Shown: positions 26,655 through 37,084 of the stretch, piece after piece
Position numbering within the stretch: position 1 is the first letter of the stretch
Layout: every line of letters starts with the position of its first letter
Assembly: GCF_034008635.1 (NCBI RefSeq)
Contig: NZ_CP125378.1
Span: 710,501-774,500 of the forward strand
DNA from: Pseudomonas sp. P8_229
GTDB taxonomy: Bacteria > Pseudomonadota > Gammaproteobacteria > Pseudomonadales > Pseudomonadaceae
DNA length: 64,000 nt
Reading direction: 5' to 3'
The notes under the pieces: generated by a model
The model's input: the letters and a program-made list of their open reading frames with translations, nothing else
Databases searched by the model: none
Told to the model about the DNA's origin: nothing
Translations under genes and position numbers: made by a program

Positions 26655-27568
26655 GCGGGTTTGAACGCCTGTACGTCGGACATGGTTGGAATGGAAGGTT
26701 GCGCGCCGGCCCGGGTCACAGACAACGCTGCTGCGATCTGTCCGTAACGGATCGCTTCGGCTTCAGACTTGCCACTGGCGAGCGCCGCCGCAAACCCGCC
26801 GACGAAGGTATCCCCAGCCGCCGTGGTATCGACCGCTTTCACTTTGGGTGCCGGGAAATGCTCGAAACCCTGGCCATTGGCGAACAGCGAACCTTGCGCG
26901 CCGAGGGTGATGATGACTTTGCCTGCGCCCATGGCAATCAGGTGGCTGGCGGCGCTTTCAGCGGTTTCCAGCGAATCCACTGGCAATCCGCTCAACGCAG
27001 CGGCTTCGCTTTCGTTGGGAATCAGGTAGTCGATCGCCGCGAACCAGTCTGCCGGCAGCGGACGACTGGCCGGCGCCGGGTTGAGGATCACTGTTTTGCC
27101 CAGCGCACGCGCACGCTTGAGCGCATGGCCCACCGTTGCATCGGGAATCTCGAGCTGACAGATCACGACATCGGCAGCCTGCAGCACGCCATCAAAGCGA
27201 TCAATCACCGCAGGCGTCATTGCACCGTTGGCGCCGGCGACAATCACAATGGCGTTCTGGCTGTTGTCGTCCACGACAATCAGCGCCACCCCACTGCAAT
27301 CCTCCACGGTACTCACGGCCTGGCAATCGATCTGCTCGGCCAGCAATGCGTCGCGCAATTGCACACCGTAGTCATCGTTGCCAACACAGCCAACCATGGC
27401 GACCTGTGCACCCAGGCGCGCAGCAGCGACAGCCTGATTGGCGCCCTTGCCGCCGGACACGGTGGCAAAGGAATGACCGATCAGCGTTTCACCGCCCTTG
27501 GGCAGCCGTGGCGCCCGGGTCACCAGATCCATGTTCAGACTGCCTATTACCACTACATTTGCTGGCAT
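26651..27568 (-). CDS. rbsK: Ribokinase
   Basis: This 305-residue PfkB-family kinase has the substrate motif GGKGANQA at 39-46 and the anion hole/catalytic base DTTAAGDTF at 247-255 (Asp253). It phosphorylates ribose to ribose 5-phosphate, the entry to the pentose phosphate pathway. It starts 25 bases after rbsR and overlaps rbsD. Confidence 0.96.
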   Translation of the reverse strand: MPANVVVIGSLNMDLVTRAPRLPKGGETLIGHSFATVSGGKGANQAVAAARLGAQVAMVGCVGNDDYGVQLRDALLAEQIDCQAVSTVEDCSGVALIVVDDNSQNAIVIVAGANGAMTPAVIDRFDGVLQAADVVICQLEIPDATVGHALKRARALGKTVILNPAPASRPLPADWFAAIDYLIPNESEAAALSGLPVDSLETAESAASHLIAMGAGKVIITLGAQGSLFANGQGFEHFPAPKVKAVDTTAAGDTFVGGFAAALASGKSEAEAIRYGQIAAALSVTRAGAQPSIPTMSDVQAFKPA

Positions 27569-27592
27569 ACATCGCTACTCGTCAATTCGGTT

Positions 27593-28612
27593 TCAGCGGT
27601 ACTCGGTGAATACGCCGGACAGCGGCGCAGTCGATTCGCGCAAGACAATACTCGGGGTCACGATCCGTTGATCGGTGACCAGGCCCGGGGTGGCAATTCT
27701 TCGCAGCAACACTTCGGCAGCCATCTCGCCCAACTGCAGGATCGACTGGCCAACCGTCGTCAGCGCCGGATACACATAACGGCTCATCTGGATATCGTCG
27801 AAGCCGATCACCGACAGCTCGCTCGGCACCCGCACATTGCGCTCGGCCGCGGCACGGAGTACGCCGATGCCGATCATGTCGTTACCGGCGAAAATCGCGC
27901 TCGGCGGATTGTCTTCGAGCAGGATCGCCGCCGCGTTATAGCCGCCGGTACTGGTGAAATCGCTTTCCAGCATGCGTTCCGGACGCACCTTGATGCCTGC
28001 CTCCTTCAGCGCCCGGCAAAAACCGGCCTGACGCATTTGCGCCACGCTGGTGCTCGACGGACCGCCGATGGTGGCGATGTCGCGATGCCCCAGCTCCAGC
28101 AGGTGCCGGGTCGCCAGATAGGCGCCATATTCATGGTCGATGCGTACCAGATCCGCATCCACGCCATCCAGCCCCCGGTCGACAATGACCATCGGCGTTT
28201 TCACGCCAGCCAGCCCTTGCGCGAGGCCGATGTCGCCACCGGCGGAAGCGACGATGAGGCCGTCGATGCGTTTTTCCAACAGCACACGCAAATAGCTGCG
28301 CTGCTTTTCCGGGTTGTCGTCAGAGTTGCAGAGGATTACGCAGTAGCCGTTACGCTCGCAGTAATCCTCGATGCCCCGCGCCAATTCGGCAAAATACGGG
28401 TTAAGACTGTTGGGCACCAATAAGCCAATGGTCGCAGTGGTCTTGGCTTTCAGCGAACGCGCCACCGCACTGGGTACATAGTCGAGGCTTTTGATCGCCG
28501 CTTCGACTTTCAGCCGCACTTCCTGGCTGACCGGGCGCGTCTTGTTCACCACATGCGAGACGGTGGTGTAGGAAATCCCTGCGAGCGCCGCCACATCCTT
28601 GATCGTTGCCAT
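27593..28612 (-). CDS. rbsR: LacI family regulator of ribose use
   Basis: This 339-residue LacI/PurR-type repressor opens with the HTH MATIKDVAALAGISYTTVSH and hinge helix ARSLKAKTT, followed by a sugar-binding domain. It lies inside the rbs operon, 3 bases after rbsC. Its predicted site is the CGCAAACGTTTGCG palindrome in front of rbsB. Ribose as effector is inferred from context. Confidence 0.93.
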   Translation of the reverse strand: MATIKDVAALAGISYTTVSHVVNKTRPVSQEVRLKVEAAIKSLDYVPSAVARSLKAKTTATIGLLVPNSLNPYFAELARGIEDYCERNGYCVILCNSDDNPEKQRSYLRVLLEKRIDGLIVASAGGDIGLAQGLAGVKTPMVIVDRGLDGVDADLVRIDHEYGAYLATRHLLELGHRDIATIGGPSSTSVAQMRQAGFCRALKEAGIKVRPERMLESDFTSTGGYNAAAILLEDNPPSAIFAGNDMIGIGVLRAAAERNVRVPSELSVIGFDDIQMSRYVYPALTTVGQSILQLGEMAAEVLLRRIATPGLVTDQRIVTPSIVLRESTAPLSGVFTEYR

Positions 28613-28615
28613 GAC

Positions 28616-29593
28616 TTAGCCCCGTCGACTGGCGCGTTGACTGCGATAGGTATCGAGCACAACCGCGATGACAATCACCGCACCGGTGATGATGCGTTTG
28701 GTCGGCTCGGTCGCACCAATCTGCGCCAGGCCAGCGGCCAGCACCGAGATAATCAGCACACCGAAGAAGGTGCTGATCACCGAGCCGCGCCCGCCCATCA
28801 GGCTGGTACCGCCGATGACCACGGCAGCAATCACTTGCAGCTCGAGGCCGGAGCCGGCGTTCGGGTCCGCCGCTTCCAGACGGGAGATCTGGAACAGCGC
28901 CGCGATACCGGCCAGCAGGCCCATCAGGCTGAACACCAGAATCTTGTAAGGTTTGGGGTTGATCCCGGCCAGACGCACCGCTTCTTCATTGGTGCCGATA
29001 CCGATCAGGTAGCGCCCGAACACCGTGCGCGTCAGAACCGCCTGGGCAATGAAGATCACCAGCAAGGCAATGATGAACGACGGCGAAATGCCGAAGGCGA
29101 TCGGGTTCGACAGCCAGGCAAACGAGTCACCGATGTAGGCGGTACGCGAACCGGTCATCTGGTACGCCAGACCGCGCGCCATTTCCAGCACACCCAGCGA
29201 AACGATGAACGACGGAATCCGCCACGCCACGGTGATCGAGCCGGTGACCGTACCGGCCAGTGCCGCCACCGCCATACCGAGCAACGCCGCCGGCAACACG
29301 CTCCAGCCCCAACCGAGAATCGCCACACTGACCGTCGACGCGGCAAGCGCCAGCACCGAACCCACCGACAGGTCGATGCCGCCGATGATCAACACGAAGG
29401 TCATGCCCACCGCCAGCACCATCAGATCGGGGATCTGGTTGGCCAGGGTGCTGAAGGTGTTATAGGACAGAAAGTGGCTGCTCATCACCGAGAACAGCGC
29501 CACCATCGCCAACAAGGCACCGGCCAGGCCCAGATAGGTACCCAGACCGTAGAAATTGCCACTACGTTTGCCGGCAGAAGATGCAGTTTTCAT
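28616..29593 (-). CDS. rbsC: Ribose ABC transporter permease
   Basis: This 325-residue permease of the sugar CUT2 type has about eight to ten hydrophobic segments (LGLAGALLAMVALFSVMSSH, LMVLAVGMTFVLIIGGIDLS). The conserved coupling stretch GTNEEAVRLAGINP contacts RbsA. It overlaps rbsA by 4 bases and forms the inner-membrane channel for ribose. Confidence 0.95.
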   Translation of the reverse strand: MKTASSAGKRSGNFYGLGTYLGLAGALLAMVALFSVMSSHFLSYNTFSTLANQIPDLMVLAVGMTFVLIIGGIDLSVGSVLALAASTVSVAILGWGWSVLPAALLGMAVAALAGTVTGSITVAWRIPSFIVSLGVLEMARGLAYQMTGSRTAYIGDSFAWLSNPIAFGISPSFIIALLVIFIAQAVLTRTVFGRYLIGIGTNEEAVRLAGINPKPYKILVFSLMGLLAGIAALFQISRLEAADPNAGSGLELQVIAAVVIGGTSLMGGRGSVISTFFGVLIISVLAAGLAQIGATEPTKRIITGAVIVIAVVLDTYRSQRASRRG

Positions 29594-31143
29594 GGGAGTT
29601 CCCTAGGCGCCGCTTCATTGAGCAACGCATCACGTTTTTGGTAGCCGGCGAACGCGGCGGCAAGCAAATCATCCTGAGTCCAGCTGTCGCGCTCGAAGGT
29701 ATCGATCAAACGCCCTGCCGACAGGACACCGATCCGGTCACAGATCAGCATCAGCTCACGCAGGTCACTGGACACCACCACGAGTGCCTTGCCCTGGCGA
29801 GTCAACTCGCCAAGCAAGGCATAGATATCGAACTTGGCACCGACGTCGATGCCACGGGTCGGCTCGTCGAACAACAGCACCGAACAATCGCGCTCGAGCC
29901 ATCGGCCGATCACCACTTTCTGCTGATTGCCGCCGGACAGCTCGGAGACCAATTGTGTCGGGCTCGAACTGCGGATGCGCATGGCGTCGATCTGACGCTT
30001 TGCCAAGGCGATTTCGTCGCTGTTATTGACGACACCACCACTGGAAATTTCCGGCATGTTACCCAGCGCGATGTTGGCGCTGATCGACTGGCTGAGCAGC
30101 AGGCCTTCGCCCTTGCGGTCTTCGGTAATCAGGGCAATGCCATGGTTCACCGCGTCAACCGGGGAGCGCACACTGACCACCCGCGCCGGCGAACCCAGCG
30201 CGATCGTGCCGCTGTCGGCCAGATCGGCGCCGAAAATCAGCCGCAGCAATTCCGTGCGCCCGGCTCCGATCAAGCCGGAAATCCCGAAGATCTCGCCGGC
30301 ACGCACTTCGAAGGAAACATCGCGCACCTTGTCGGAGCGGGTCAGGCCCTTGACCGTCAGGGCCGGCGCACCAATCTTGCGTGGCCCCATGTCGATGTGT
30401 TCGCCCAGCTCGCGACCGACCATCAAGGTGACCAGTTGCTCACTGTTGTAGTTGGCCATCGGCTCGACGCAGACCAGATTGCCATCACGCAGCACGGCAA
30501 TGCGTTGCGCGACTCGCGCCAGCTCTTCAAGGCGATGGGAGATATAGATGATCGAGACGCCACGCGCCTGCAAGCGAGTGATCTGCTCGAAAAGCATTTC
30601 CACTTCACGAGCCGTAAGCATCGCCGTCGGCTCATCGAGTATCAGCACATGGCAATCGCCGATCAGGTTGCGCGCGATTTCGACCATCTGCTGATGCCCG
30701 ATACCCAACTCGCCGACCAGGGTGTCCGGATCGATAGCGTCGAGGCCGACCTGCGCCATGGCTTCGATGGCAGCTTTACGCAATTGCTTGCGGCTGATCC
30801 AGCCACCGTTGCTCGGCAGGTTGTCGAGAAACAGGTTTTCCGCCACCGACAGGGTCGGCAACAGATTGAGCTCTTGCATGACCATGCGCACGCCCAACTC
30901 TTCGGCCTGAGTGCGGCTGCCCGGGCGGTAGTCCTTGCCCTGGAACTGCATCTGGCCTGTGGTCGGCGTGACCAGACCACCAATAATCTTGGACAGCGTG
31001 CTTTTACCGGCACCATTCTCGCCGGTCAGCGCCAGCACTTCACCGCGCATCAGCGTCAAGTCGATGCCTGTGAGCACCGGTTGCGCATAGGTCTTACCGA
31101 TACCGCTGACCGAGAGGACAGCGTTCGGGGCGGAAACTGACAT
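29590..31143 (-). CDS. rbsA: Ribose ABC transporter ATP-binding protein
   Basis: This 517-residue protein has two fused ATPase halves, as in all CUT2 systems. The first half has Walker A GENGAGKS at 41-48 and Walker B VLILDEPTAML. The second half has signature LSGGNQQKV and Walker B VLLFDEPTRGID, with a degenerate Walker A (GLIGAGRTE), the usual asymmetry of this family. It lies 57 bases after rbsB. Confidence 0.96.
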   Translation of the reverse strand: MSVSAPNAVLSVSGIGKTYAQPVLTGIDLTLMRGEVLALTGENGAGKSTLSKIIGGLVTPTTGQMQFQGKDYRPGSRTQAEELGVRMVMQELNLLPTLSVAENLFLDNLPSNGGWISRKQLRKAAIEAMAQVGLDAIDPDTLVGELGIGHQQMVEIARNLIGDCHVLILDEPTAMLTAREVEMLFEQITRLQARGVSIIYISHRLEELARVAQRIAVLRDGNLVCVEPMANYNSEQLVTLMVGRELGEHIDMGPRKIGAPALTVKGLTRSDKVRDVSFEVRAGEIFGISGLIGAGRTELLRLIFGADLADSGTIALGSPARVVSVRSPVDAVNHGIALITEDRKGEGLLLSQSISANIALGNMPEISSGGVVNNSDEIALAKRQIDAMRIRSSSPTQLVSELSGGNQQKVVIGRWLERDCSVLLFDEPTRGIDVGAKFDIYALLGELTRQGKALVVVSSDLRELMLICDRIGVLSAGRLIDTFERDSWTQDDLLAAAFAGYQKRDALLNEAAPRELP

Positions 31144-31200
31144 AAAAAACTCTCCATGCGCTCGCCCGGACGGACGAGCGCCGTTGTGTCGCCAAAAGAC

Positions 31201-32157
31201 TTACTTAGTGACCAGCTCGACCGGCGTTTCGATCACACCATTGACGCCGCTGTCGACTTTCTCGCCCTTGAGGATTTTCAGCGCGGTCTCGATGCCGAAC
31301 ACCGCCTGTTTGGCGGCGAACTGATCGGCAGTCGCCAGCACGCGGCCGTCCTTGAGCATCGGTTTGATGGCGTTGATGTTGTCGTAGCCGACAACCTGCA
31401 CCTGCCCCGCCTTGCCGGCAGCACGCACCGCGGAAACGGCGCCGACGGCCATGCTGTCGTTACCCGCCAGCAGCGCTTTTACATCCGGGTATTCGCTGAG
31501 AATCGACGCGGCAACCTTGTTGCCCTTGTCGATCTCCCAGTCACCGGATTGCAGCGAGACCACCTTGATCTGCGCCGCGTCCATCGCATCCTTGAAGCCG
31601 GCGGTGCGCTGCTGGGCGTTGGTGGTGGTGGACACACCTTCGATGATGCCGACTTCGTCACCGGCCTTCAGTTGCTTGGCCAGGTACTCGCCAACCAGAC
31701 GTGCACCCTTGCGGTTGTCCGGCCCCACGAATGGCACGCTGATGTTCTTGCTTTTGACGATTTGCGGATCGAGCTGGTTGTCGATGTTGATCACGGTGAT
31801 ACCGGCATCGACGGCTTTCTTGATCACCGGCACCATGGCCTTGGAATCGGACGGTGCGATGACCAGCGCATTGACCTTCGCCAGAATCATCTGCTCGACG
31901 ATGCGGGTCTGGCCAGCGGTATCGGTCTCGTCCTTGATGCCATTGGAGATCAGGTCGAAATCGGCGGAGTGTTCTTTCTGGTAGGCCTTGGCGCCGTCTT
32001 CCATGGTCAGGAAGAATTCGTTGGCCAGGGATTTCATGACCAGCGCGACTTTGGGTTTTTCAGGAGACTCGGCGAAGGCCGAAGAGACAGGTAGTGCGGC
32101 GGCTGCGGCAGCCAGCATAGCGACAGCAAGAAGACGTCCAGCAAATGGCAGCTTCAT
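31201..32157 (-). CDS. rbsB: Periplasmic ribose-binding protein
   Basis: This 318-residue type I periplasmic sugar-binding protein has its signal peptide at 1-29 (LLAVAMLAAAAAALPVSSAF, cut before ESPEK). The mature protein opens KVALVMKSLANEFFLTMEDG, with the sugar-contacting FAAKQAVFGIE near the end. It is the first gene of the operon, behind a LacI-type operator. CGGAG precedes the ATG. Confidence 0.96.
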   Translation of the reverse strand: MKLPFAGRLLAVAMLAAAAAALPVSSAFAESPEKPKVALVMKSLANEFFLTMEDGAKAYQKEHSADFDLISNGIKDETDTAGQTRIVEQMILAKVNALVIAPSDSKAMVPVIKKAVDAGITVINIDNQLDPQIVKSKNISVPFVGPDNRKGARLVGEYLAKQLKAGDEVGIIEGVSTTTNAQQRTAGFKDAMDAAQIKVVSLQSGDWEIDKGNKVAASILSEYPDVKALLAGNDSMAVGAVSAVRAAGKAGQVQVVGYDNINAIKPMLKDGRVLATADQFAAKQAVFGIETALKILKGEKVDSGVNGVIETPVELVTK

Positions 32158-32251
32158 GGGTTCACTCCGATCTTATGATTATTGTGAGCAACGCTCGCGC
32201 TGGCGTAAGCTTGATCGCTTTCCTCCGGGCAATAGTGCATCGGAAAAGGCG

Positions 32252-32265
32252 CGCAAACGTTTGCG
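32252..32265. promoter_or_regulatory. Perfect palindrome, probable RbsR operator
   Basis: CGCAAACGTTTGCG is a perfect 14-base palindrome with the central CG and the GCAAACG half-site typical of LacI/PurR/RbsR proteins. It lies 95 bases before rbsB and overlaps a candidate -35 (TTGCGC) with a -10-like TATTGC 16 bases downstream on the minus strand. Binding is inferred. Confidence 0.82.
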
Positions 32266-32326
32266 TAGACCGAACTATGCGAATCCCGCCGACATTTGTC
32301 AACAATCAGAAATCGGTATCGAGTGC

Positions 32327-32350
32327 AGGGCGAATCCGTCGATTCGCCCT
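32327..32350 (-). terminator. Stem-loop after the coiled-coil protein gene
   Basis: AGGGCGAATC pairs perfectly with GATTCGCCCT around a 4-base loop, 7 bases after the stop of the minus-strand gene. No T run follows, so termination may be partial, or the hairpin may stabilise the mRNA 3' end. Confidence 0.5.
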
Positions 32351-32357
32351 TCGATGC

Positions 32358-32813
32358 TCAGGCAGTGGTGTTGACCATGCTGCCGCTGGTGGGCCCCTGG
32401 GACATTTCCTTGAGCAACGCAGCCGCGACCTCCATTAATGCGCCGCTGGTTTGTGCAATCTGCCCCTGAATGGACATGACCGCCTGCGACTTGGCCTCCG
32501 GCGTCGGATAACTCGCAGCTTGTGCAGCCGCCAATTGCTGCTGTTGCTCCTGCAGTTGCTTCTGCAATTCCTTCATCCGCTTCAGCAGCATTTTCACGGT
32601 GACGCTCAGACTATCGCCGCTGTCGCCACTATCAGCCTTGTTGGCTTCTTGCGCAGGACCACCGGTTCGGACCTGTTTGCTCGGCTCTTTTTCAACGCCA
32701 AGTGCCTCGTCAGCAGCGTCCGCTTCCGCCTGATTCATTGCATTGATCGTCGCTGCGGTTTTACCGCCGATGGTGACTGCACCAGGGTTTGAAAAACCGA
32801 TCGTCAGTGACAT
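32358..32813 (-). CDS. Hypothetical coiled-coil protein, FlxA-like
   Basis: 151 residues without signal peptide or cysteines. Residues about 70-100 form a Gln-rich coiled coil (MLLKRMKELQKQLQEQQQQL), and then IQGQIAQTSGALMEVAAALL forms a second helix. The N-terminal third is polar and probably flexible. The helix pattern recalls the FlxA-like family, but I am not sure of this. It is divergent from ansB with 349 bases between. Confidence 0.65.
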   Translation of the reverse strand: MSLTIGFSNPGAVTIGGKTAATINAMNQAEADAADEALGVEKEPSKQVRTGGPAQEANKADSGDSGDSLSVTVKMLLKRMKELQKQLQEQQQQLAAAQAASYPTPEAKSQAVMSIQGQIAQTSGALMEVAAALLKEMSQGPTSGSMVNTTA

Positions 32814-34251
<1,438 letters not shown>

Positions 34252-34445
34252 TTGACCCTCGCCTGACCCTTCCGGGTCGGGCAGCCTGCTCACCACTCGC
34301 CCGCGCGGCGGGTGGTGCTGCCACCTACGCCGAGCGCGACTTTTTCGCACAAAATAATCGACCCGACTTACACCAAAACCGGAAAAGCGCTGTCAGAGGA
34401 TTTTCTTGAATTTTAAGCAGTTGCGAAAATGCCTACAGTTAAATA

Positions 34446-34461
34446 CTGTATGCACGTACAG
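34446..34461. promoter_or_regulatory. LexA (SOS) box
   Basis: CTGTATGCACGTACAG fits CTG-N10-CAG with near-perfect inner symmetry, as expected for a proteobacterial LexA site. It lies 19 bases before the DUF1654 start and overlaps the candidate -10 of a promoter whose -35 is TTGCGA at 34421-34426, so bound LexA would block RNA polymerase. Confidence 0.82.
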
Positions 34462-34479
34462 CTTAATAAGGATAACCTC

Positions 34480-34719
34480 GTGGCCACCTCTCCTGATGCT
34501 CCTGACGCTTACGAACGCATGGGCATGCGCGTTCAGAAAATCATCAATTCTCCCACCGCACAAAAAGCCAAAGCCGCCTTGATCTTCCGTTTACCGGACG
34601 AGCCGATGGATGCCTGGGAGCAACTGCTCGAGGAAATCGACGAGAACGATAACGTCACTCTCGCCTATCGCGACGATGGCGGCGTGCAGATTTTTTGGGT
34701 TGTGCCGAAGGAAGATTGA
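34480..34719 (+). CDS. DUF1654 family protein
   Basis: 79 residues with GTG start 34480 (AAGGA 8 bases upstream). An ATG at 34429 is in frame but lies upstream of the LexA box and is not credible. The body YERMGMRVQKIINSPTAQKA and the ending GGVQIFWVVPKED are the DUF1654 signature, a family I know mainly from Pseudomonas. It is a small cytosolic alpha/beta protein of unknown function. Its stop is 4 bases before endA, so the two form an operon that should be SOS-induced. Confidence 0.85.
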   Translation: MATSPDAPDAYERMGMRVQKIINSPTAQKAKAALIFRLPDEPMDAWEQLLEEIDENDNVTLAYRDDGGVQIFWVVPKED

Positions 34720-34723
34720 TTCA

Positions 34724-35413
34724 ATGAGTGTCCGCTGTTTTGCTTTGCTGTTGCTGTTCATCGCGTGTGGTGCCCAGGCTGGCGCACCCCGCACCTTTAC
34801 CGAAGCCAAGAAGGTCGCCTGGAAACTGTATGCACCACAGTCCACCGAGTTTTACTGCGGGTGCAAGTACACCGGCAACAAGGTGGACTTGAAGGCTTGC
34901 GGCTACGTGCCGCGCAAAAATGCCAAGCGCGCTTCGCGCATTGAGTGGGAGCACATTGTGCCGGCGTGGGAGTTCGGCCATCAGCGTCAATGCTGGCAGT
35001 CGGGCGGGCGCAAAAACTGCACGCGCTATGACCCGAGCTATCAGAAAGCCGAAGCCGATCTGCACAATCTGGTGCCGAGCATCGGCGAGGTCAACGGTGA
35101 TCGCAGCAACTTCAGTTATGGCTGGCTGCCGGTGCAATCCGGCCAGTACGGCTCGTGCCTGACCCAGGTCGACTTCAAGGCCAAGAAGGTCATGCCCCGC
35201 CCGTCGATTCGCGGCATGATCGCTCGCACCTACTTCTACATGAGCAAGCAGTACGGCTTGCGCCTGTCGAAACAGGATCGGCAACTGTACGAGGCGTGGG
35301 ACAAGACCTACCCGGTGCAAGACTGGGAACGCCAGCGCAACCAGAGCGTGGCGTGCGTGATGGGACGCGGCAATGAGTTTGTCGGCCCGGTGAACCTGAA
35401 AGCCTGCGGCTGA
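34724..35413 (+). CDS. endA: Endonuclease I (periplasmic/secreted DNase)
   Basis: 229 residues. Signal peptide at 1-19 (CFALLLLFIACGAQA), then the His-Me finger (beta-beta-alpha-metal) nuclease with general base His77 in IEWEHIVPAWEFG and the metal-binding Asn in DLHNLVPSIGEVNGDRSN. Eight or so cysteines probably make disulphides. It cuts double-stranded DNA in the periplasm or outside the cell. ATG 34724 follows GAAGGAAG. It sits second in an operon behind a LexA box, with a strong terminator after the stop. Confidence 0.93.
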   Translation: MSVRCFALLLLFIACGAQAGAPRTFTEAKKVAWKLYAPQSTEFYCGCKYTGNKVDLKACGYVPRKNAKRASRIEWEHIVPAWEFGHQRQCWQSGGRKNCTRYDPSYQKAEADLHNLVPSIGEVNGDRSNFSYGWLPVQSGQYGSCLTQVDFKAKKVMPRPSIRGMIARTYFYMSKQYGLRLSKQDRQLYEAWDKTYPVQDWERQRNQSVACVMGRGNEFVGPVNLKACG

Positions 35414-35428
35414 TCCTCCAGCCAAAAG

Positions 35429-35463
35429 AAAAGGCCTCGAACGTGGTGTTCGAGGCCTTTTTT
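35429..35463. terminator. Bidirectional rho-independent terminator
   Basis: A 13-bp perfect stem (AAAGGCCTCGAAC and its complement) with a 5-base loop is followed by six T on the plus strand and flanked by A-rich sequence on the other side. It serves endA and the convergent siderophore-interacting protein gene. Confidence 0.92.
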
Positions 35464-35467
35464 GTGC

Positions 35468-36379
35468 CTAGCTGCCGGCCTTGTTGTAGCGCCAGTACCC
35501 CATCAGGTTCAGCGATTCTCTCGGGATGCCGCATGCCTTGATCAGGTGCTTGCGCAGGCGCATCACCGCAGCGCTTTCTCCGGCAATCCAGCCATAGAAC
35601 CCTTCAGGGGCGGTATTGGCGATCTCCCAGAGAATGTCCTTGTCGATATCGACTTCAGCCAGTTCGGCAGCTTGCCCGGCTGAGGAATCATCTGCCGGCA
35701 GGAACGCCCGTTGCACTGCCTCTGCCATCAACGCACCAGCAACCGCTGCCGGCGCCTGATCGCGAACCAGCCACTGCACCGACAGCCCGGGCCAGTCTGG
35801 TACCGAGAGCATGTCTGGGGCGCTGTCCACTTCAAAGTACGCCTGAACCTGGGGCGGTTCGGCCAGGGCGGCCAACTCTTCGAGAATGCCCATGGCCGCT
35901 GGCAATGCCGTCGCATCGGCCACCAGCAAAACCTGCTGGAGTATCTGCGGCGGCTTCCATTCAAACCCTCCGGCGTCCTGCGCGGAAAATCCGCGGTCGG
36001 GAGCGAGAATCTGCATCGAGGCACCCGGCTGCGCATGCAGCGCCCAACGCGAAGCAGGACCGGTCTCGCCATGCAGGACAAAATCGATGTCGACTTCGCC
36101 TTGATCGGCGCGCAGATGACGAATGGTGTAAGTACGCATTGCCGGTCGACGGTTCGCGAGCATCGAACGAAAACGCGCGTACCAACCCTCCTCCTGCGCG
36201 AGCTTTGCGGGGGTTCCATCTTCAGCAGGGAAGAACAGTTTGACGCGTTGGTCCGGCGCCCAGGTGGCCATGCCACTGATTGAAGGGTCAGCCAGCGTGA
36301 TCCGCATCATGTGCGGGCTCAACAGCGTCTTGCGCTGCAGCACTGCATTGAAAAGTTTATAGGGAGCGGTGGAGGCCAT
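35468..36379 (-). CDS. Siderophore-interacting protein (FAD-binding ferric reductase)
   Basis: This 303-residue SIP/ViuB-family flavoprotein has the FAD-binding beta barrel motif RPAMRTYTIRHL followed by DFVLHGETGPASRWA (phosphate/isoalloxazine contacts). The C-terminal domain includes FYGWIAGESAAVMRLRKHL, the family's most conserved stretch. These enzymes reduce ferric siderophores in the cytosol to free iron. I see no convincing Fur box just upstream. It is monocistronic. Confidence 0.9.
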   Translation of the reverse strand: MASTAPYKLFNAVLQRKTLLSPHMMRITLADPSISGMATWAPDQRVKLFFPAEDGTPAKLAQEEGWYARFRSMLANRRPAMRTYTIRHLRADQGEVDIDFVLHGETGPASRWALHAQPGASMQILAPDRGFSAQDAGGFEWKPPQILQQVLLVADATALPAAMGILEELAALAEPPQVQAYFEVDSAPDMLSVPDWPGLSVQWLVRDQAPAAVAGALMAEAVQRAFLPADDSSAGQAAELAEVDIDKDILWEIANTAPEGFYGWIAGESAAVMRLRKHLIKACGIPRESLNLMGYWRYNKAGS

Positions 36380-36465
36380 GCGGAGCTCCTGCAGAAAATC
36401 GTGATTGACTCGTATAAGACGAATCGCCTGCGATGTCCTTTAGGCCGCTCCGCTGAAAGCGCTGC

Positions 36466-36834
36466 TTACGGCGCGAGCGGATGCTCCACGATCACCGATT
36501 CAACGTTCTGTTTCTTGGCCTTCACCAAGGCCGCGTCCACTTGCACCTTGCGCGCTTCAGCCTCGGCCTGAGAGTTGAACGGGCCAATCAGGATCCGCGT
36601 CTTGCCGCTGCTGTCCTTGATCACGGTCGGCACGAAAGCATGCTCGATCAACCAGCCACTCAGGTCGCTGACAGCCTGAGGCGTTTCGCCACGCACTTCG
36701 AGGTCCCACTGCGGGGCGGACACTGCCGCAGGGGCGGCCGCGACTGCCGTTTTCGGCTTCTGCACGTCTACACTCTTGCCTTCACCACATCCTGCCAATG
36801 CCAGTGCCGCGACCATCCAGACCAATTTGCGCAC
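36466..36834 (-). CDS. SPOR-domain lipoprotein
   Basis: 122 residues. The lipobox is LAGC with Cys16 (MVAALALAGCGEG). A short Ala-rich linker leads to a SPOR domain of about 75 residues (ISO-like: WDLEVRGETPQAVSDLSGWL, then ILIGPFNSQAEAEARK). SPOR domains bind denuded glycan strands at division septa, so an envelope role is likely. It is expected to be a monomeric lipoprotein. No operon partner. Confidence 0.82.
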   Translation of the reverse strand: MRKLVWMVAALALAGCGEGKSVDVQKPKTAVAAAPAAVSAPQWDLEVRGETPQAVSDLSGWLIEHAFVPTVIKDSSGKTRILIGPFNSQAEAEARKVQVDAALVKAKKQNVESVIVEHPLAP

Positions 36835-37070
36835 AACGCTTTCCTCGAAAATCTCAAAGCGGCAATCTTAACATTCATAAATACTTCGCGAGGCCCGCAA
36901 AATGGGCACAAAACAACGAGATTGATGATTGCAGCCTCTGTATAGTTACGCCCTGGGAATTAATGCCGCATCTGCGCGTCAGAAAGAGGCACCCAAACCG
37001 TGAGACTTCGCACTAATCTATACGTACCACCGACCTCTGCACTGTCTGAATCAGGTGCCCTACAAAGCAA

Positions 37071-37080
37071 TCAAGGAGAA
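37071..37080 (+). promoter_or_regulatory. Rsm/CsrA-type GGA motif overlapping the rsmE ribosome site
   Basis: TCAAGGAGAA fits the A/UCANGGANGU/A binding consensus except near its 3' end and contains the Shine-Dalgarno sequence of rsmE. It would allow RsmA/RsmE to repress rsmE translation; autocontrol of rsmE is known in P. fluorescens. Binding here is inferred. Confidence 0.6.
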
Positions 37081-37084
37081 GACC

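Noticed and set aside
26699..28423. 574-codon frame opposite rbsK and rbsR
   Set aside because: It spans two real minus-strand genes and has no domain.
34429..34479. ATG 34429 as start of the DUF1654 gene
   Set aside because: It lies upstream of the LexA box and has no ribosome site; GTG 34480 has one and matches the family start.
36380..36440. Fur box upstream of the siderophore-interacting protein gene
   Set aside because: No stretch with acceptable match to the GATAATGATAATC-type consensus.
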